Below are positions 1 through 7,244 of a stretch of 26,774 nt of DNA, piece after piece. The position numbers and the translations under genes were made by a program. Under the pieces are notes generated by a model, which was not told the DNA's origin, ran no database searches, and saw only the letters and a list, made by a program, of their open reading frames with translations. Origin of the DNA: 13-2-20CM-68-14 sp035640035 (lineage in GTDB: Bacteria; Actinomycetota; Thermoleophilia; Gaiellales; Gaiellaceae); assembly GCA_035640035.1 (NCBI GenBank), contig DASQWX010000061.1, positions 1-26,774 on the forward strand. The letters run 5' to 3'. Numbering within the stretch: position 1 is the stretch's first letter; each line of letters begins with the position of its first letter.

Positions 1-62
1 ACATTTTCGCCGATAGAATCGCAGCTGGGTGGTGGGTTAGGGGTGCCCCGAGGCGGCCGGCC

Positions 63-81
63 TCGAGCGTGCATCGCTCGA
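63..81 (-). terminator. possible hairpin downstream of rel
   Basis: A 7-bp perfect inverted repeat (TCGAGCG, loop TGCAT, CGCTCGA) lies about 30 nt past the rel stop codon. It has no following U-run, so it is only a candidate 3' end structure. Bases 1-62 show no gene I can support. Confidence 0.3.
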
Positions 82-109
82 TCGAGGGACGCGCGGCGCG
101 GCCCGTCGG

Positions 110-2305
110 CTAACTGGGGGTGACGCGATAGGCGTCGAAGACCGCGTCGACGTTCCGCAGCGCCGTCAGCAGGCCGCGAAGAGCCTTGACGTCGCCGACC
201 TCGGCGACGTACCAGTTCTTGGCGAGTTGATCCTCGACGTGCCCCCCGTACTCGACGATGTTGGCGCCGTGCTCGGCAAACGTCCGGGCAACGTCCTCCA
301 GCAGGCGCGGACGGTCCCAAGAATCGACCGCGATCTGGACGCGGAAGCTGTGCGTTGCACCGCCGTCCCAGTCGACCGGTGTGAACCGCTCCGGGTTCCG
401 GCGTAGGGCCTTCACGTTCGAGCAGTCGGCCCGGTGGATCGTGATCCCTTTGCCGAGCGAGATGTAGCCGACGATCTCGTCGCCCGGAACCGGAGTGCAG
501 CACTTCGCGAGCCGGACGAGCACGTCCTCCACGCCCTTGACACGAATGCCGAGGTCGTCGCCGGCGATCGCCCGAGCGGCCTTCGGCGCCTTGAGCGGAA
601 CCGCCTCCTCCTGCGCAACCTCGTCGGTCTTCAGGCGGTTCAGGACCTTGTTGACGATCTGCCCGGCGGGGATCTTCCCGGAGCCGAGGGCGACGTAGAA
701 GTCTTCGGCCTTCTTGAAGCCCGTCTCGCGGATCACCTGCGCCAGCACGGCGGAGCCGGCGATCTTCTTGTACGGCAGGTTCTGCTTCTTCAGCGCCTGC
801 TCGAGCGCCTCGCGGCCCTTCTTCTCCGTCTCGTCGCGCGTCTCGCGCGAGAACCACTGCCGGATCTTGTTGCGCGCGCGTGACGAGGCCGCGAGCGATA
901 GCCAGTCGCGCGACGGGCCGCGACCCGCTTTCGTCGTCAAGATCTCGACGACGTCGCCGCTCTTCAGCCGGTAGTGGAGCGGGACGATCCGCCCGTTGAT
1001 CTTCGCGCCTACCGTCCGGTGGCCGAGATCGGTGTGAACGGCGTACGCGAAGTCGATCGGGGTCGCCTCGGCGGGAAGGCTCTTAACCTCGCCCTGTGGC
1101 GTGAAAACGTAGACCTCCTCGTCGGAGAGGTCGGTGCGGAAGGTCTTCATGAACTCGCGTGGGTCGGCTTCGTCCGCCTGGGACTCCATCAGCTGCTTTG
1201 CCCAGGCCGTCCATTGGGGATCGCGCTTGCCGCGCTTGTACAGCCAGTGCGCGGCGACTCCGAGCTCCGCGATCTCGTGCATCTCGCGTGTCCGGACCTG
1301 AATCTCGAGCGGCCGGCCCTCGGGCCCGATCACGGTCGTATGCAGCGACCGGTAGGCGTTGAACTTCGGCATTGCGATGTAGTCCTTGAACCGGCCCGGC
1401 ATCGGCTTCCAGAGCGAGTGGATCAGCCCGAGGGCGCCGTAGCAGTCGCGGGTTCCCTCGTCGCCCGAACGCTCGACGATCACGCGCATCGCCGTCAGGT
1501 CGTAGATCTCGTTGAACTCGCGGCCCTTCTTGGCCATCTTGTCGTAGATCGAGAAGAAGTGCTTCGCGCGGCCCGAGATCTCGGCCGGGATGTCGACTTT
1601 GTCGAGCTCGAGTTGGAGGATCCGCGAAGCTTCGGAGACATGCTCCTCGCGGTCGGCTCGCCGCTCCGCGACCATCGCCTTGATCTCCTCGTACTTGCGC
1701 GGATGCAGTGTCTCGAAGGCGAGGTCCTCGAGCTCCCACTTGAGCTTGTGGATACCGAGCCGGTGCGCGAGCGGTGCGTAGACCTCGAGCGTCTCGCGCG
1801 CCTTCTGGAGCTGCTTCTGCTTGCCGAGGTACTCGATCGTCCGCATGTTGTGGAGGCGGTCCGCGAGCTTGATCAGGATCACGCGCTCGTCGCCGACCAT
1901 CGCGGCGATCATCTTCCGGTAGTTCTCCGCTTCCGCCTGCTCGCGGCTCTGGAAATGGATTCGCGTCAGCTTCGTGACCCCTTCGACGAGCTGCGCGATC
2001 TCCTCGCCGAATTCCGAGCGCACGGCCTCCATCTCGGTTCCGGTGTCCTCGACGACGTCGTGGAGCAGGGCCGCGGCGATCGTCTGCTCGTCCTGGCGCA
2101 GATCGGCGAGGATCTTCGCGGCGCCCCACGGATGCCGGATGAAGGCCTCGCCCGAGCGGCGCTGCTGCCCCTCGTGGGCCTCGGCCGCGAACCGGAACGC
2201 GCGGGCGAGAAGGTCCCGGTCGACGTCGGGGTTGTAGGCCGCGACGTCCGAGAGCAGCTCGTCCAGGAGCTCCTGATGCTTCTCGCCGGCTTCGAGGACT
2301 GTCAT
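110..2305 (-). CDS. rel: bifunctional (p)ppGpp synthetase/hydrolase (Rel/SpoT family)
   Basis: Makes and degrades the stringent-response alarmone (p)ppGpp from ATP and GTP/GDP in the cytoplasm. The 731-residue product has the full long-RSH layout: an HD hydrolase domain with H58 and the H82-D83 pair in LLHDVVEDTG, a synthetase domain with RFKDYIAMPKFNAYRSLH around residues 305-322, a TGS domain near 398-460, a CC-containing segment (AKCCTPVPGD), and a C-terminal ACT domain. The RxKD motif (R305-K307-D308) is typical of bifunctional Rel rather than RelA, and an intact HD pair supports hydrolase activity. The frame is open far upstream, but that extension is antisense recJ sequence. I chose ATG 2305 because conserved sequence begins there and a -10-like box (TACACT) sits 7 nt upstream, pointing to a leaderless transcript. 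It follows recJ after 44 bp. Confidence 0.96.
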   Translation of the reverse strand: MTVLEAGEKHQELLDELLSDVAAYNPDVDRDLLARAFRFAAEAHEGQQRRSGEAFIRHPWGAAKILADLRQDEQTIAAALLHDVVEDTGTEMEAVRSEFGEEIAQLVEGVTKLTRIHFQSREQAEAENYRKMIAAMVGDERVILIKLADRLHNMRTIEYLGKQKQLQKARETLEVYAPLAHRLGIHKLKWELEDLAFETLHPRKYEEIKAMVAERRADREEHVSEASRILQLELDKVDIPAEISGRAKHFFSIYDKMAKKGREFNEIYDLTAMRVIVERSGDEGTRDCYGALGLIHSLWKPMPGRFKDYIAMPKFNAYRSLHTTVIGPEGRPLEIQVRTREMHEIAELGVAAHWLYKRGKRDPQWTAWAKQLMESQADEADPREFMKTFRTDLSDEEVYVFTPQGEVKSLPAEATPIDFAYAVHTDLGHRTVGAKINGRIVPLHYRLKSGDVVEILTTKAGRGPSRDWLSLAASSRARNKIRQWFSRETRDETEKKGREALEQALKKQNLPYKKIAGSAVLAQVIRETGFKKAEDFYVALGSGKIPAGQIVNKVLNRLKTDEVAQEEAVPLKAPKAARAIAGDDLGIRVKGVEDVLVRLAKCCTPVPGDEIVGYISLGKGITIHRADCSNVKALRRNPERFTPVDWDGGATHSFRVQIAVDSWDRPRLLEDVARTFAEHGANIVEYGGHVEDQLAKNWYVAEVGDVKALRGLLTALRNVDAVFDAYRVTPS

Positions 2306-2312
2306 GGGAAAA

Positions 2313-2318
2313 AGTGTA
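2313..2318 (-). promoter_or_regulatory. -10 box for leaderless rel
   Basis: TACACT read on the minus strand, 7 nt before ATG 2305. No convincing -35. It is one of about ten boxes in the window with the same spacing to a start codon. Confidence 0.5.
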
Positions 2319-2331
2319 CTCCCGGTGTTTC

Positions 2332-2345
2332 GGATCACCTCCTTT
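2332..2345 (-). promoter_or_regulatory. 14-nt perfect anti-16S-tail (extended Shine-Dalgarno) in the recJ-rel gap
   Basis: The minus strand reads AAAGGAGGTGATCC, the full complement of the conserved bacterial 16S rRNA 3' end. It stands 32 nt from ATG 2305, and no ATG/GTG/TTG lies 5-9 nt after its GGAGG. An in-frame GTG at 2338 is inside the motif. It therefore cannot be an ordinary ribosome-binding site for the annotated start. Confidence 0.6.
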
Positions 2346-2349
2346 GGGG

Positions 2350-4233
2350 CTACGCGGCCTCGGCGAGGTTCGGAGGCGCTTCGAGGAGCCGCCTGAAGGT
2401 CGCCGACTCGAGCAGATGACCTCTGCTCTGCGGCTCGTCGTCGAGCTCGAGCTCGGCGAAGATGGCGGCCGCCTCGGGCGGCCAGGCGTCGGCTCCATCG
2501 CGCCAGAGCCGTGCGAGCCAGTCGCGTAGCTCGCGGTAGCGCGGATCGGCATCGAAAACCCGCCTGACAACGAGCTGCGGCGCGATCGTCCCGTTCCACT
2601 GGTTTTCCTCGAGACGGAAGGCGACGTCGAACGGAGCCTCCTGCCGAAATCGGTCGAGCTGCCGCCCGAAGCCGAAGGCGATCGCACTGCCGGCGTCGCG
2701 GGCCCCGTCCTTGACCCGAAACCGGAGGTGCTTGCCGTCGCCGACCGCGGCGACGTCGCTGAGAGAGCAGCCGGCGACGAGCAGGGTCACGCCCGGGTTT
2801 CCAAGCCCGAACGGCGCAAGGCGGGCGAGCTCGGCGCAGAGGTCGAGCGTCAGCTGGGAGCCGTGCACCAGCGCGTCGACGACCGTCAGCGGACGCAACT
2901 CGGCTTCGGCGAGGTGCTGGTCGGCATGCTCGGCGAACGACGCCGCGAAGGCGTCGACATTGCTCGGTTCGATCGAGAGGCCCGCTGCCGCGCGGTGGCC
3001 CCCGAACCGCGCGAGATGATCCGAACAGGCGGCGAGCCCGCCGTGGAGGTCGAACGCGCCCGTCGATCGACCGGATCCCTTCCACTCGCGTTCGCCACCC
3101 GCGATCAGGACGACGGGGCGGTGGTATCGCTCGACGAGCCGCGACGCGACGATCCCGATCACGCCTTCGTGCCAGTCCTCTCGCGCGAGCACGTAGGCGT
3201 GCTGACGCCGTTTTGGCTCGGGCCACGACTCGATCTCTTCGACCGCTTCCCGCAGGATCCGCTCTTCGACCGTCTGCCGGTCGCGGTTGAGCTCGTCGAG
3301 GCGGTGGGCGAGCCGGCCCGCCTCCTCCCGATCCTCGGTGAGGAGCAATCCGAGCGCGGCCTCCGGGTGGCCGAGCCGCCCGGCGGCATTCAACCGCGGA
3401 GCCAGCCGGAAGCCGACGGAAGCCGCGTCGACCGCAGCGGGATCGATGCGGGCGACCTTCATGAGCTCGCGCAGCCCCGGCTTCTGCGTGCTCGCAAGGG
3501 CGCGGAGGCCGGCGATCGCCAGGCCGCGGTTTTCGTCCACGAGCGGGACGACGTCCGCAACCGTCGCAACCGCGACGAGATCGAGGTGCCCGTGCAGCCC
3601 TTCGCAGCCCTCGCCCAGGAGGGCTTGGCCGAGCTTGAAGACGACTCCCGTGCCGCAAAGGTCGCCGAACGGATAGGCGGAGTCGCGGTACGGCCCGACC
3701 AGCGGGCAGGCCGGCAGCGTCTGGGCAGGCCGGTGGTGGTCGGTCACGACGACTTCGAGCCCGAGCTCGCTCGCCGCGGCCACTTCCGCCGTAGCCGTGA
3801 TTCCACAGTCGACCGTCAGGACGAGCCCGCAGCCGTCCGCGGCGAGCCGCGAGAGTGTCTCCTCCTGGACGCCGTATCCCTCGTCGAACCGACTCGGCAG
3901 GTGCCACTCGACATCGGCGCCGAGCCGGCGCAGGATCAAGACGGCAAGGGCGGTCGCGCAGATGCCGTCGGCGTCGTAGTCACCGTGGACACAGATGCGG
4001 CGGCCGGCGGCGATCGCGCCGCGGATCGCCTCACAAGCGGCGCGCATGTCGCCGAGCTCGAATGGATCATGAGCGGGCAGCGCCCCTTCGAGGAAAGCCC
4101 GGGCGCTGTCGATGTCGTCGTACCCGCGGCGAGCAAGCACGGTCGCCGTTGTCTGGCTGAGCCCGAGCCCCCGCGCGAGCCGAGCAACGGCCTCGCGTGA
4201 GAACGGTTCGATCGTCCAGCTGCCCTCGTTCAT
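2350..4233 (-). CDS. recJ: single-stranded-DNA exonuclease RecJ
   Basis: A DHH-family 5'-3' single-strand DNA exonuclease that acts in recombination and mismatch/base-excision repair in the cytoplasm. The 627-residue product is close to the usual bacterial RecJ length. It shows the metal-binding motifs HGDYDADG (near residue 80), a VDCGIT segment, the name-giving TDHH motif (near 150), and FGGHRAAAGLS of the DHHA1 domain in the second half, followed by an OB-fold-like C-terminus. The C-terminal stretch rich in Trp/Ala/Glu (last ~60 residues) is less typical. ATG 4233 immediately precedes the conserved N-terminus. A TAGCGT box lies 9 nt upstream, slightly farther than at other genes here. It is followed by rel 44 bp downstream, so the two may be co-transcribed from here while rel also has its own promoter. 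Confidence 0.95.
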   Translation of the reverse strand: MNEGSWTIEPFSREAVARLARGLGLSQTTATVLARRGYDDIDSARAFLEGALPAHDPFELGDMRAACEAIRGAIAAGRRICVHGDYDADGICATALAVLILRRLGADVEWHLPSRFDEGYGVQEETLSRLAADGCGLVLTVDCGITATAEVAAASELGLEVVVTDHHRPAQTLPACPLVGPYRDSAYPFGDLCGTGVVFKLGQALLGEGCEGLHGHLDLVAVATVADVVPLVDENRGLAIAGLRALASTQKPGLRELMKVARIDPAAVDAASVGFRLAPRLNAAGRLGHPEAALGLLLTEDREEAGRLAHRLDELNRDRQTVEERILREAVEEIESWPEPKRRQHAYVLAREDWHEGVIGIVASRLVERYHRPVVLIAGGEREWKGSGRSTGAFDLHGGLAACSDHLARFGGHRAAAGLSIEPSNVDAFAASFAEHADQHLAEAELRPLTVVDALVHGSQLTLDLCAELARLAPFGLGNPGVTLLVAGCSLSDVAAVGDGKHLRFRVKDGARDAGSAIAFGFGRQLDRFRQEAPFDVAFRLEENQWNGTIAPQLVVRRVFDADPRYRELRDWLARLWRDGADAWPPEAAAIFAELELDDEPQSRGHLLESATFRRLLEAPPNLAEAA

Positions 4234-4242
4234 GGGCAGCCC

Positions 4243-4248
4243 ACGCTA
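4243..4248 (-). promoter_or_regulatory. possible -10 box for recJ
   Basis: TAGCGT on the minus strand, 9 nt before ATG 4233. The spacing is longer than the 6-8 nt seen elsewhere, so this is weaker. Confidence 0.3.
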
Positions 4249-4306
4249 GGGAGGGCGGCGGACGGAACGAGGGCGGGATTCTCATCTTGCCGCCACAGTT
4301 CGGACC

Positions 4307-4325
4307 CGCGCCGGCAAACGGCGCG
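4307..4325 (-). terminator. GC-rich hairpin downstream of the small membrane gene
   Basis: A 7-bp stem CGCGCCG with loop GCAAA and arm CGGCGCG, 21 nt past the stop of the minus-strand gene ending at 4347 and about 75 nt upstream of recJ. No U-run follows. A terminator role is only possible. The rest of 4234-4346 shows no gene. Confidence 0.3.
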
Positions 4326-4346
4326 CTTTCGTCACGGAGCCGGCGC

Positions 4347-4628
4347 CTATTCGCGCGGAAGCTCGACGCCCAGCACCGTGAGCACGATTCCGATCAGGAG
4401 GACGGCCGCCGCCGCGCCCAGGATCAGGCGCGGATGCTTGGACTCGCGAATCGAGTCGGCGGCGGCACGGAACCAGAAGACCGCGAGCCCCGCTACCGCT
4501 GCTGCGGCGAGCACGACCAGCGGCGCGATCAACGCAACGTGGGTGACGGACGCGTCGAAGAGCCACGCGACGGCGAGGACGAGCGCCCCGACCACAAGGC
4601 CCGAAATCGCGGCCGCTCTCGCGTTCAC
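4347..4628 (-). CDS. small integral membrane protein, unknown function
   Basis: I do not recognise a family. The 93-residue product is predicted from composition to have three hydrophobic segments: roughly residues 5-25, 31-52 and 69-88. A short polar stretch with FRAAADSIRESKHPR between the second and third is probably an exposed loop. The start is GTG 4628, with a TAGAGT box 7 nt upstream, consistent with leaderless expression. It is divergent from the gene starting at 4662, with only 33 bp between the start codons. Hydrophobicity and the promoter spacing favour a real gene. Confidence 0.65.
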   Translation of the reverse strand: MNARAAAISGLVVGALVLAVAWLFDASVTHVALIAPLVVLAAAAVAGLAVFWFRAAADSIRESKHPRLILGAAAAVLLIGIVLTVLGVELPRE

Positions 4629-4635
4629 GGGAACG

Positions 4636-4641
4636 ACTCTA
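4636..4641 (-). promoter_or_regulatory. -10 box for the membrane-protein gene
   Basis: TAGAGT on the minus strand, 7 nt before GTG 4628. It lies 8 bp from the oppositely directed box at 4650. Confidence 0.4.
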
Positions 4642-4649
4642 GCCGCGGT

Positions 4650-4655
4650 TATCCT
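4650..4655 (+). promoter_or_regulatory. -10 box for the gene at 4662
   Basis: TATCCT ends 6 nt before GTG 4662, the expected position for a transcript starting at the G of the start codon. No Shine-Dalgarno is present upstream, and the -35 region is weak. Confidence 0.45.
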
Positions 4656-4661
4656 CTCGAC

Positions 4662-5117
4662 GTGCAGGAGCCGAACTACTCCTCAGGCGATGATTACGTC
4701 GTCGAGTTCCTCGGTCATCGCTTCAGCTTCAACGCGTTCGATTTCGAGCAACGGGTCACCGCCGCGGCGGTCCGCCTCGGGCTCGTCGAAGGCAACGACC
4801 TCGACGAGGACGAGACGGCAGACCTCGTCGAGCTGACGGCGGATGGACAAATTGCGGAGCCGCGCAGCGGTCTCGGCATCTATCTCGTTCGCCACTGGGA
4901 GCAGCTGTCACTCGTCGCCGGCGAGTCGCTCGTCTACTGGCTCCGGAAGCTCGTGTTTCGGGGCGCCTGGCTCGACCACTGGGTCAAAGACGGCAGGCTC
5001 GAGGTCGCGTGGGAGGACGAGACCGGCGAGTTCGCGTACGTCGACCCGCGGGGCGACCGGGCGCTGCTCGAGGTGGCGCCGGTTCCGTCGTGGCACGAGT
5101 TGCAGTTCAGGCGCTGA
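4662..5117 (+). CDS. hypothetical protein, acidic, unknown function
   Basis: No family recognised. The 151-residue product is acidic and soluble-looking, with a long run rich in Asp/Glu (LDEDETADLVEL near residue 45) and many Trp residues in the second half (RHWEQL, VYWLRK, AWLDHWVKDG). It ends in a short PVPSWHELQF segment. The frame is open upstream to 4197, but that part is antisense to recJ and the membrane gene. GTG 4662 was chosen because a TATCCT box lies 6 nt upstream and it clears the divergent gene. It converges with the gene ending at 5121, with 3 bp between the stops. Confidence 0.6.
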   Translation: MQEPNYSSGDDYVVEFLGHRFSFNAFDFEQRVTAAAVRLGLVEGNDLDEDETADLVELTADGQIAEPRSGLGIYLVRHWEQLSLVAGESLVYWLRKLVFRGAWLDHWVKDGRLEVAWEDETGEFAYVDPRGDRALLEVAPVPSWHELQFRR

Positions 5118-5120
5118 ACG

Positions 5121-5447
5121 CTACTGGCCCGGGGCGTTTTTCGGCCCCGCGAAGCCGAATTGCGGCTCTTCCTCCGCAGGCGAGATCGTGATCTGCGCGA
5201 CCGAGTCGAGGGGGACGATCACCTCGTGCGGCTCCTCCCCGCCGGTCGGATGCGGCCGAAGCGTCACGAACCCGTAGCCCGGCTCCGCGGAGATGGTGTC
5301 GAGAACGTGGCGGGCGCCGTCGCGAAGCTCGACCTCGACCCTCGCCTGCGAGAGAGCGTGCGTCTCCGTGAAGCGGGCGATCTGCCGGTGCACGCGGCTG
5401 ACGAAGTCGTCGAGAGACACTCCGTGCGGAAGCCAGGGCTCGGACAT
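5121..5447 (-). CDS. hypothetical protein, unknown function
   Basis: No family recognised. The 108-residue product looks like a small soluble alpha/beta protein: an N-terminal helical part (SLDDFVSRVHRQIARFTE), strand-like alternation in VEVELRDGARHVLDTI and FVTLRPH, and an acidic, Pro-rich tail. There is no signal peptide or membrane segment. ATG 5447 has a TACGCT box 7 nt upstream. It lies 42 bp after the ruvB stop in map order and is divergent from nothing; on the minus strand it is the next gene downstream of ruvB and could be co-transcribed as well as having its own promoter. Confidence 0.65.
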   Translation of the reverse strand: MSEPWLPHGVSLDDFVSRVHRQIARFTETHALSQARVEVELRDGARHVLDTISAEPGYGFVTLRPHPTGGEEPHEVIVPLDSVAQITISPAEEEPQFGFAGPKNAPGQ

Positions 5448-5454
5448 GCCGAGC

Positions 5455-5460
5455 AGCGTA
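5455..5460 (-). promoter_or_regulatory. -10 box for the gene at 5447
   Basis: TACGCT on the minus strand, 7 nt before ATG 5447. The identical hexamer precedes the small gene at 23944. Confidence 0.45.
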
Positions 5461-5489
5461 CTTTTCGCGAGCGGCCGCCGGGCGCCCGG

Positions 5490-6524
5490 TTAGAAGAGGC
5501 GGCCTCCATCCGGTTCGGACGCGGCGCCGATGTGCGCTCGGCCGAGCTTGGTGACGATTCGGCCGCGCGGCGTTCGCTGGATGAACCCGAGCTGGAGCAG
5601 GTACGGCTCGTAGACGTCCTCGATCGTGTCCGGCTCCTCGCCGAGGGCGACGGCCAGCGTCGAGAGCCCGACCGGGCCGCCGTCGAACTTCTCGGTGATC
5701 GCCCGGAGCAGGGCTCGATCGGACCGCTCGAGCCCGCTGTCGTCGACTTCCATCAGCTCGAGCGCCTCACATGCGATCTCGCGCGTGATCTTCCCCTGGT
5801 GGCGTACCTCGGCGACGTCGCGGACTCGGCGCAGGATCCGGTTTGCGATCCGCGGCGTGCCCCGCGCCCGCCCCGCGATCTCGGTCGCTGCGTCGTCCGA
5901 GATCTCGACGCCCAGGATTCGCGCTGAGCGCCGCACGATCAGCGCAAGCTCGTCGGGCTCGTAATGCTCGAGCCGAAAGGTCATCCCGAAGCGGTCGCGC
6001 AGCGGTGTCGTGAGCAGTCCCGTCCGCGTCGTTGCGCCGATCAGCGTGAAGGGCGGCAAGTCGAGCGTCAGCGTTCGCGCCGCAGGGCCCTGGCCGACGA
6101 CGATGTCGAGCCGGAAGTCCTCCAGCGCCGGATAGAGGATCTCCTCGACGGCGCGCGAGAGCCGGTGGATCTCGTCGACGAACAGGACGTCGCGCTCCTC
6201 GAGGCCGGTCAGGATCGCGGCCACGTCCCCCTTGCGCTCCAGCGCCGGGCCGGCAACGGAGCGGAGGCCGACGCCGAGCTCCTCGCGGACGATGTAGGCG
6301 AGGCTCGTCTTGCCGAGCCCCGGCGGCCCGATCAGCAGCAGATGATCGAGCGCCTCCTTCCTCCCCCGCGCCGCTTCGAGCGTGATCGAGAGCTGCTCCT
6401 TGACCCGTTCCTGACCGACGAACTCGTCGAGGCTCCGCGGGCGAAGGGACCGCTCGAGCTCGTCCTCCTCCGGCCGCAGCGCCGGAGCCAGGAACTGCGT
6501 CTCTTCGGCCGCGGAAGTGCTCAC
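5490..6524 (-). CDS. ruvB: Holliday junction branch-migration helicase RuvB
   Basis: The AAA+ motor that, as hexameric rings with RuvA, drives branch migration of Holliday junctions. The 344-residue product has the usual length and order: an N-terminal RPRSLDEFVGQ segment, Walker A LIGPPGLGKTSLA near residue 65, Walker B LFVDEIHRLS, sensor I ATTRTGLLTTPLRDRFG with the arginine finger, and a C-terminal winged helix ending in TPRGRIVTKLGRAHIG. The GTG start at 6524 overlaps the ruvA stop by 4 bp (GTGA), so translation is probably coupled. RuvC, RuvA and RuvB lie in order on this strand, forming a complete resolvasome cluster. Confidence 0.97.
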   Translation of the reverse strand: MSTSAAEETQFLAPALRPEEDELERSLRPRSLDEFVGQERVKEQLSITLEAARGRKEALDHLLLIGPPGLGKTSLAYIVREELGVGLRSVAGPALERKGDVAAILTGLEERDVLFVDEIHRLSRAVEEILYPALEDFRLDIVVGQGPAARTLTLDLPPFTLIGATTRTGLLTTPLRDRFGMTFRLEHYEPDELALIVRRSARILGVEISDDAATEIAGRARGTPRIANRILRRVRDVAEVRHQGKITREIACEALELMEVDDSGLERSDRALLRAITEKFDGGPVGLSTLAVALGEEPDTIEDVYEPYLLQLGFIQRTPRGRIVTKLGRAHIGAASEPDGGRLF

Positions 6525-7093
6525 GCTGCTTTCTTCAACGCCGCGCGGACGCGTTCCTCCGGCGCGGCGTCGGGATCCGTGGCGGCGAGCGCCTCCTCGG
6601 CTTCCGCGATGGAGTAGCCGAGCTCGACGAGCGCGTCCCGGGCAACGAGGTGCGGCTTCGCCGTGAGAGAGGTCGCCTCACCGGGCTCGCCGACCGATCC
6701 AAGCTTCTCCTTCAGCTCCATCACGACGCGCTGCGCCGTCTTCTTGCCGATCCCCGGGATGGCCTGGAACCGGGCCGTGTCCTCGAGCGCGATCGCCCGT
6801 CGCAACTCGTCGGGCGACGAGCCTGAAACGATCGCGAGCGCGACCTTCGGGCCTACTCCCTGCACGGAGAGAAGCAGCTCGAAGAGCTCGCGCTCCGCGG
6901 GCTCCGCGAAGCCGAACAGCTGCAGCACGTCCTCGCGAACGTGAAGGTACGTCTCGAGCACGACCTCGCGGCCAGGCTCCGCCTTGCCGGCGGCGCTGGC
7001 AGTCGGGTTGACGAGGTAGCCGACCCCGCCGACGTCGACGACGACGCCGGCCGGCGAGCGCGCGACCACCTCCCCGCGAAGCCGCGAGATCAT
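6521..7093 (-). CDS. ruvA: Holliday junction-binding protein RuvA
   Basis: Tetrameric Holliday-junction-binding protein that loads and directs RuvB. The 190-residue product has the N-terminal OB fold (MISRLRGEVV through LHVREDVLQLFGF), two helix-hairpin-helix motifs (LLSVQGVGPKVALAIVS and FQAIPGIGKKTAQRVVMEL), and a C-terminal UBA-like RuvB-contacting domain (residues ~145-190) after a flexible linker. ATG 7093 is the conserved start. A TAACCT box lies 6 nt upstream, so ruvA can be transcribed as a leaderless message separately from ruvC, from which it is parted by 151 bp containing a palindromic element. It overlaps ruvB by 4 bp. Confidence 0.97.
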   Translation of the reverse strand: MISRLRGEVVARSPAGVVVDVGGVGYLVNPTASAAGKAEPGREVVLETYLHVREDVLQLFGFAEPAERELFELLLSVQGVGPKVALAIVSGSSPDELRRAIALEDTARFQAIPGIGKKTAQRVVMELKEKLGSVGEPGEATSLTAKPHLVARDALVELGYSIAEAEEALAATDPDAAPEERVRAALKKAA

Positions 7094-7099
7094 GGCGTC

Positions 7100-7105
7100 A
7101 GGTTA
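7100..7105 (-). promoter_or_regulatory. -10 box for leaderless ruvA
   Basis: TAACCT on the minus strand, 6 nt before ATG 7093. The -35 is not clear. Confidence 0.45.
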
Positions 7106-7155
7106 GGTCGGAGGTCGGACGGTCCAGGGCAACTGTCGCCTCTAGCCAGCGACTG

Positions 7156-7235
7156 ACCCCGTAAGGGGTTTGTCCCCGCAATCGTGCCGGCAATGCAACC
7201 GCCTGCAGGGACGGTCCCCATCCGGGGACAGTCCC
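7156..7235. repeat. REP-like palindromic element between ruvC and ruvA
   Basis: Two inverted repeats with related G/C runs fill the gap. The first is ACCCC-GTAA-GGGGT (7156-7169), followed by TGTCCCC. The second is a near-perfect 28-nt hairpin at 7208-7235: GGGAC, mismatch G, GTCCCC, loop ATCC, GGGGAC, mismatch A, GTCCC. The hairpin lies 9 nt past the ruvC stop. The look is that of a dispersed extragenic palindrome rather than a U-tailed terminator. It could still stop transcription or protect ruvC mRNA. Confidence 0.55.
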
Positions 7236-7244
7236 TTAGAGGTG

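Noticed and set aside
1..12. Same 12-mer (ACATTTTCGCCG) at the left edge and at 26005-26016, suggesting a flanking direct repeat
   Set aside because: Several 12-mer coincidences are expected in a window this size, the match does not extend, and the right copy is inside the receiver coding sequence.
2332..2345. Plus-strand match to the 16S rRNA 3' end read as a remnant rRNA gene
   Set aside because: Only the 14-nt tail matches; bases before it do not follow the conserved GCTGGATCACC context, so there is no rRNA gene fragment.
974..2419. Long plus-strand open frames opposite rel, recJ, the giant LuxR gene and others (up to about 1000 codons)
   Set aside because: They mirror codon structure of real high-GC genes on the other strand, have no recognisable domains and biased Arg/Leu/Glu composition.
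110..3907. Very long minus-strand frame that extends rel by more than 500 residues upstream
   Set aside because: The extension is the recJ coding region read in another frame: Arg/Pro/Ala-rich with no domain. rel homology begins exactly at ATG 2305.
4197..4661. Upstream part of the plus-strand frame ending at 5117
   Set aside because: It is antisense to the recJ start and the small membrane-protein gene and rich in Arg/Asp/Glu low complexity; the leaderless GTG at 4662 fits better.
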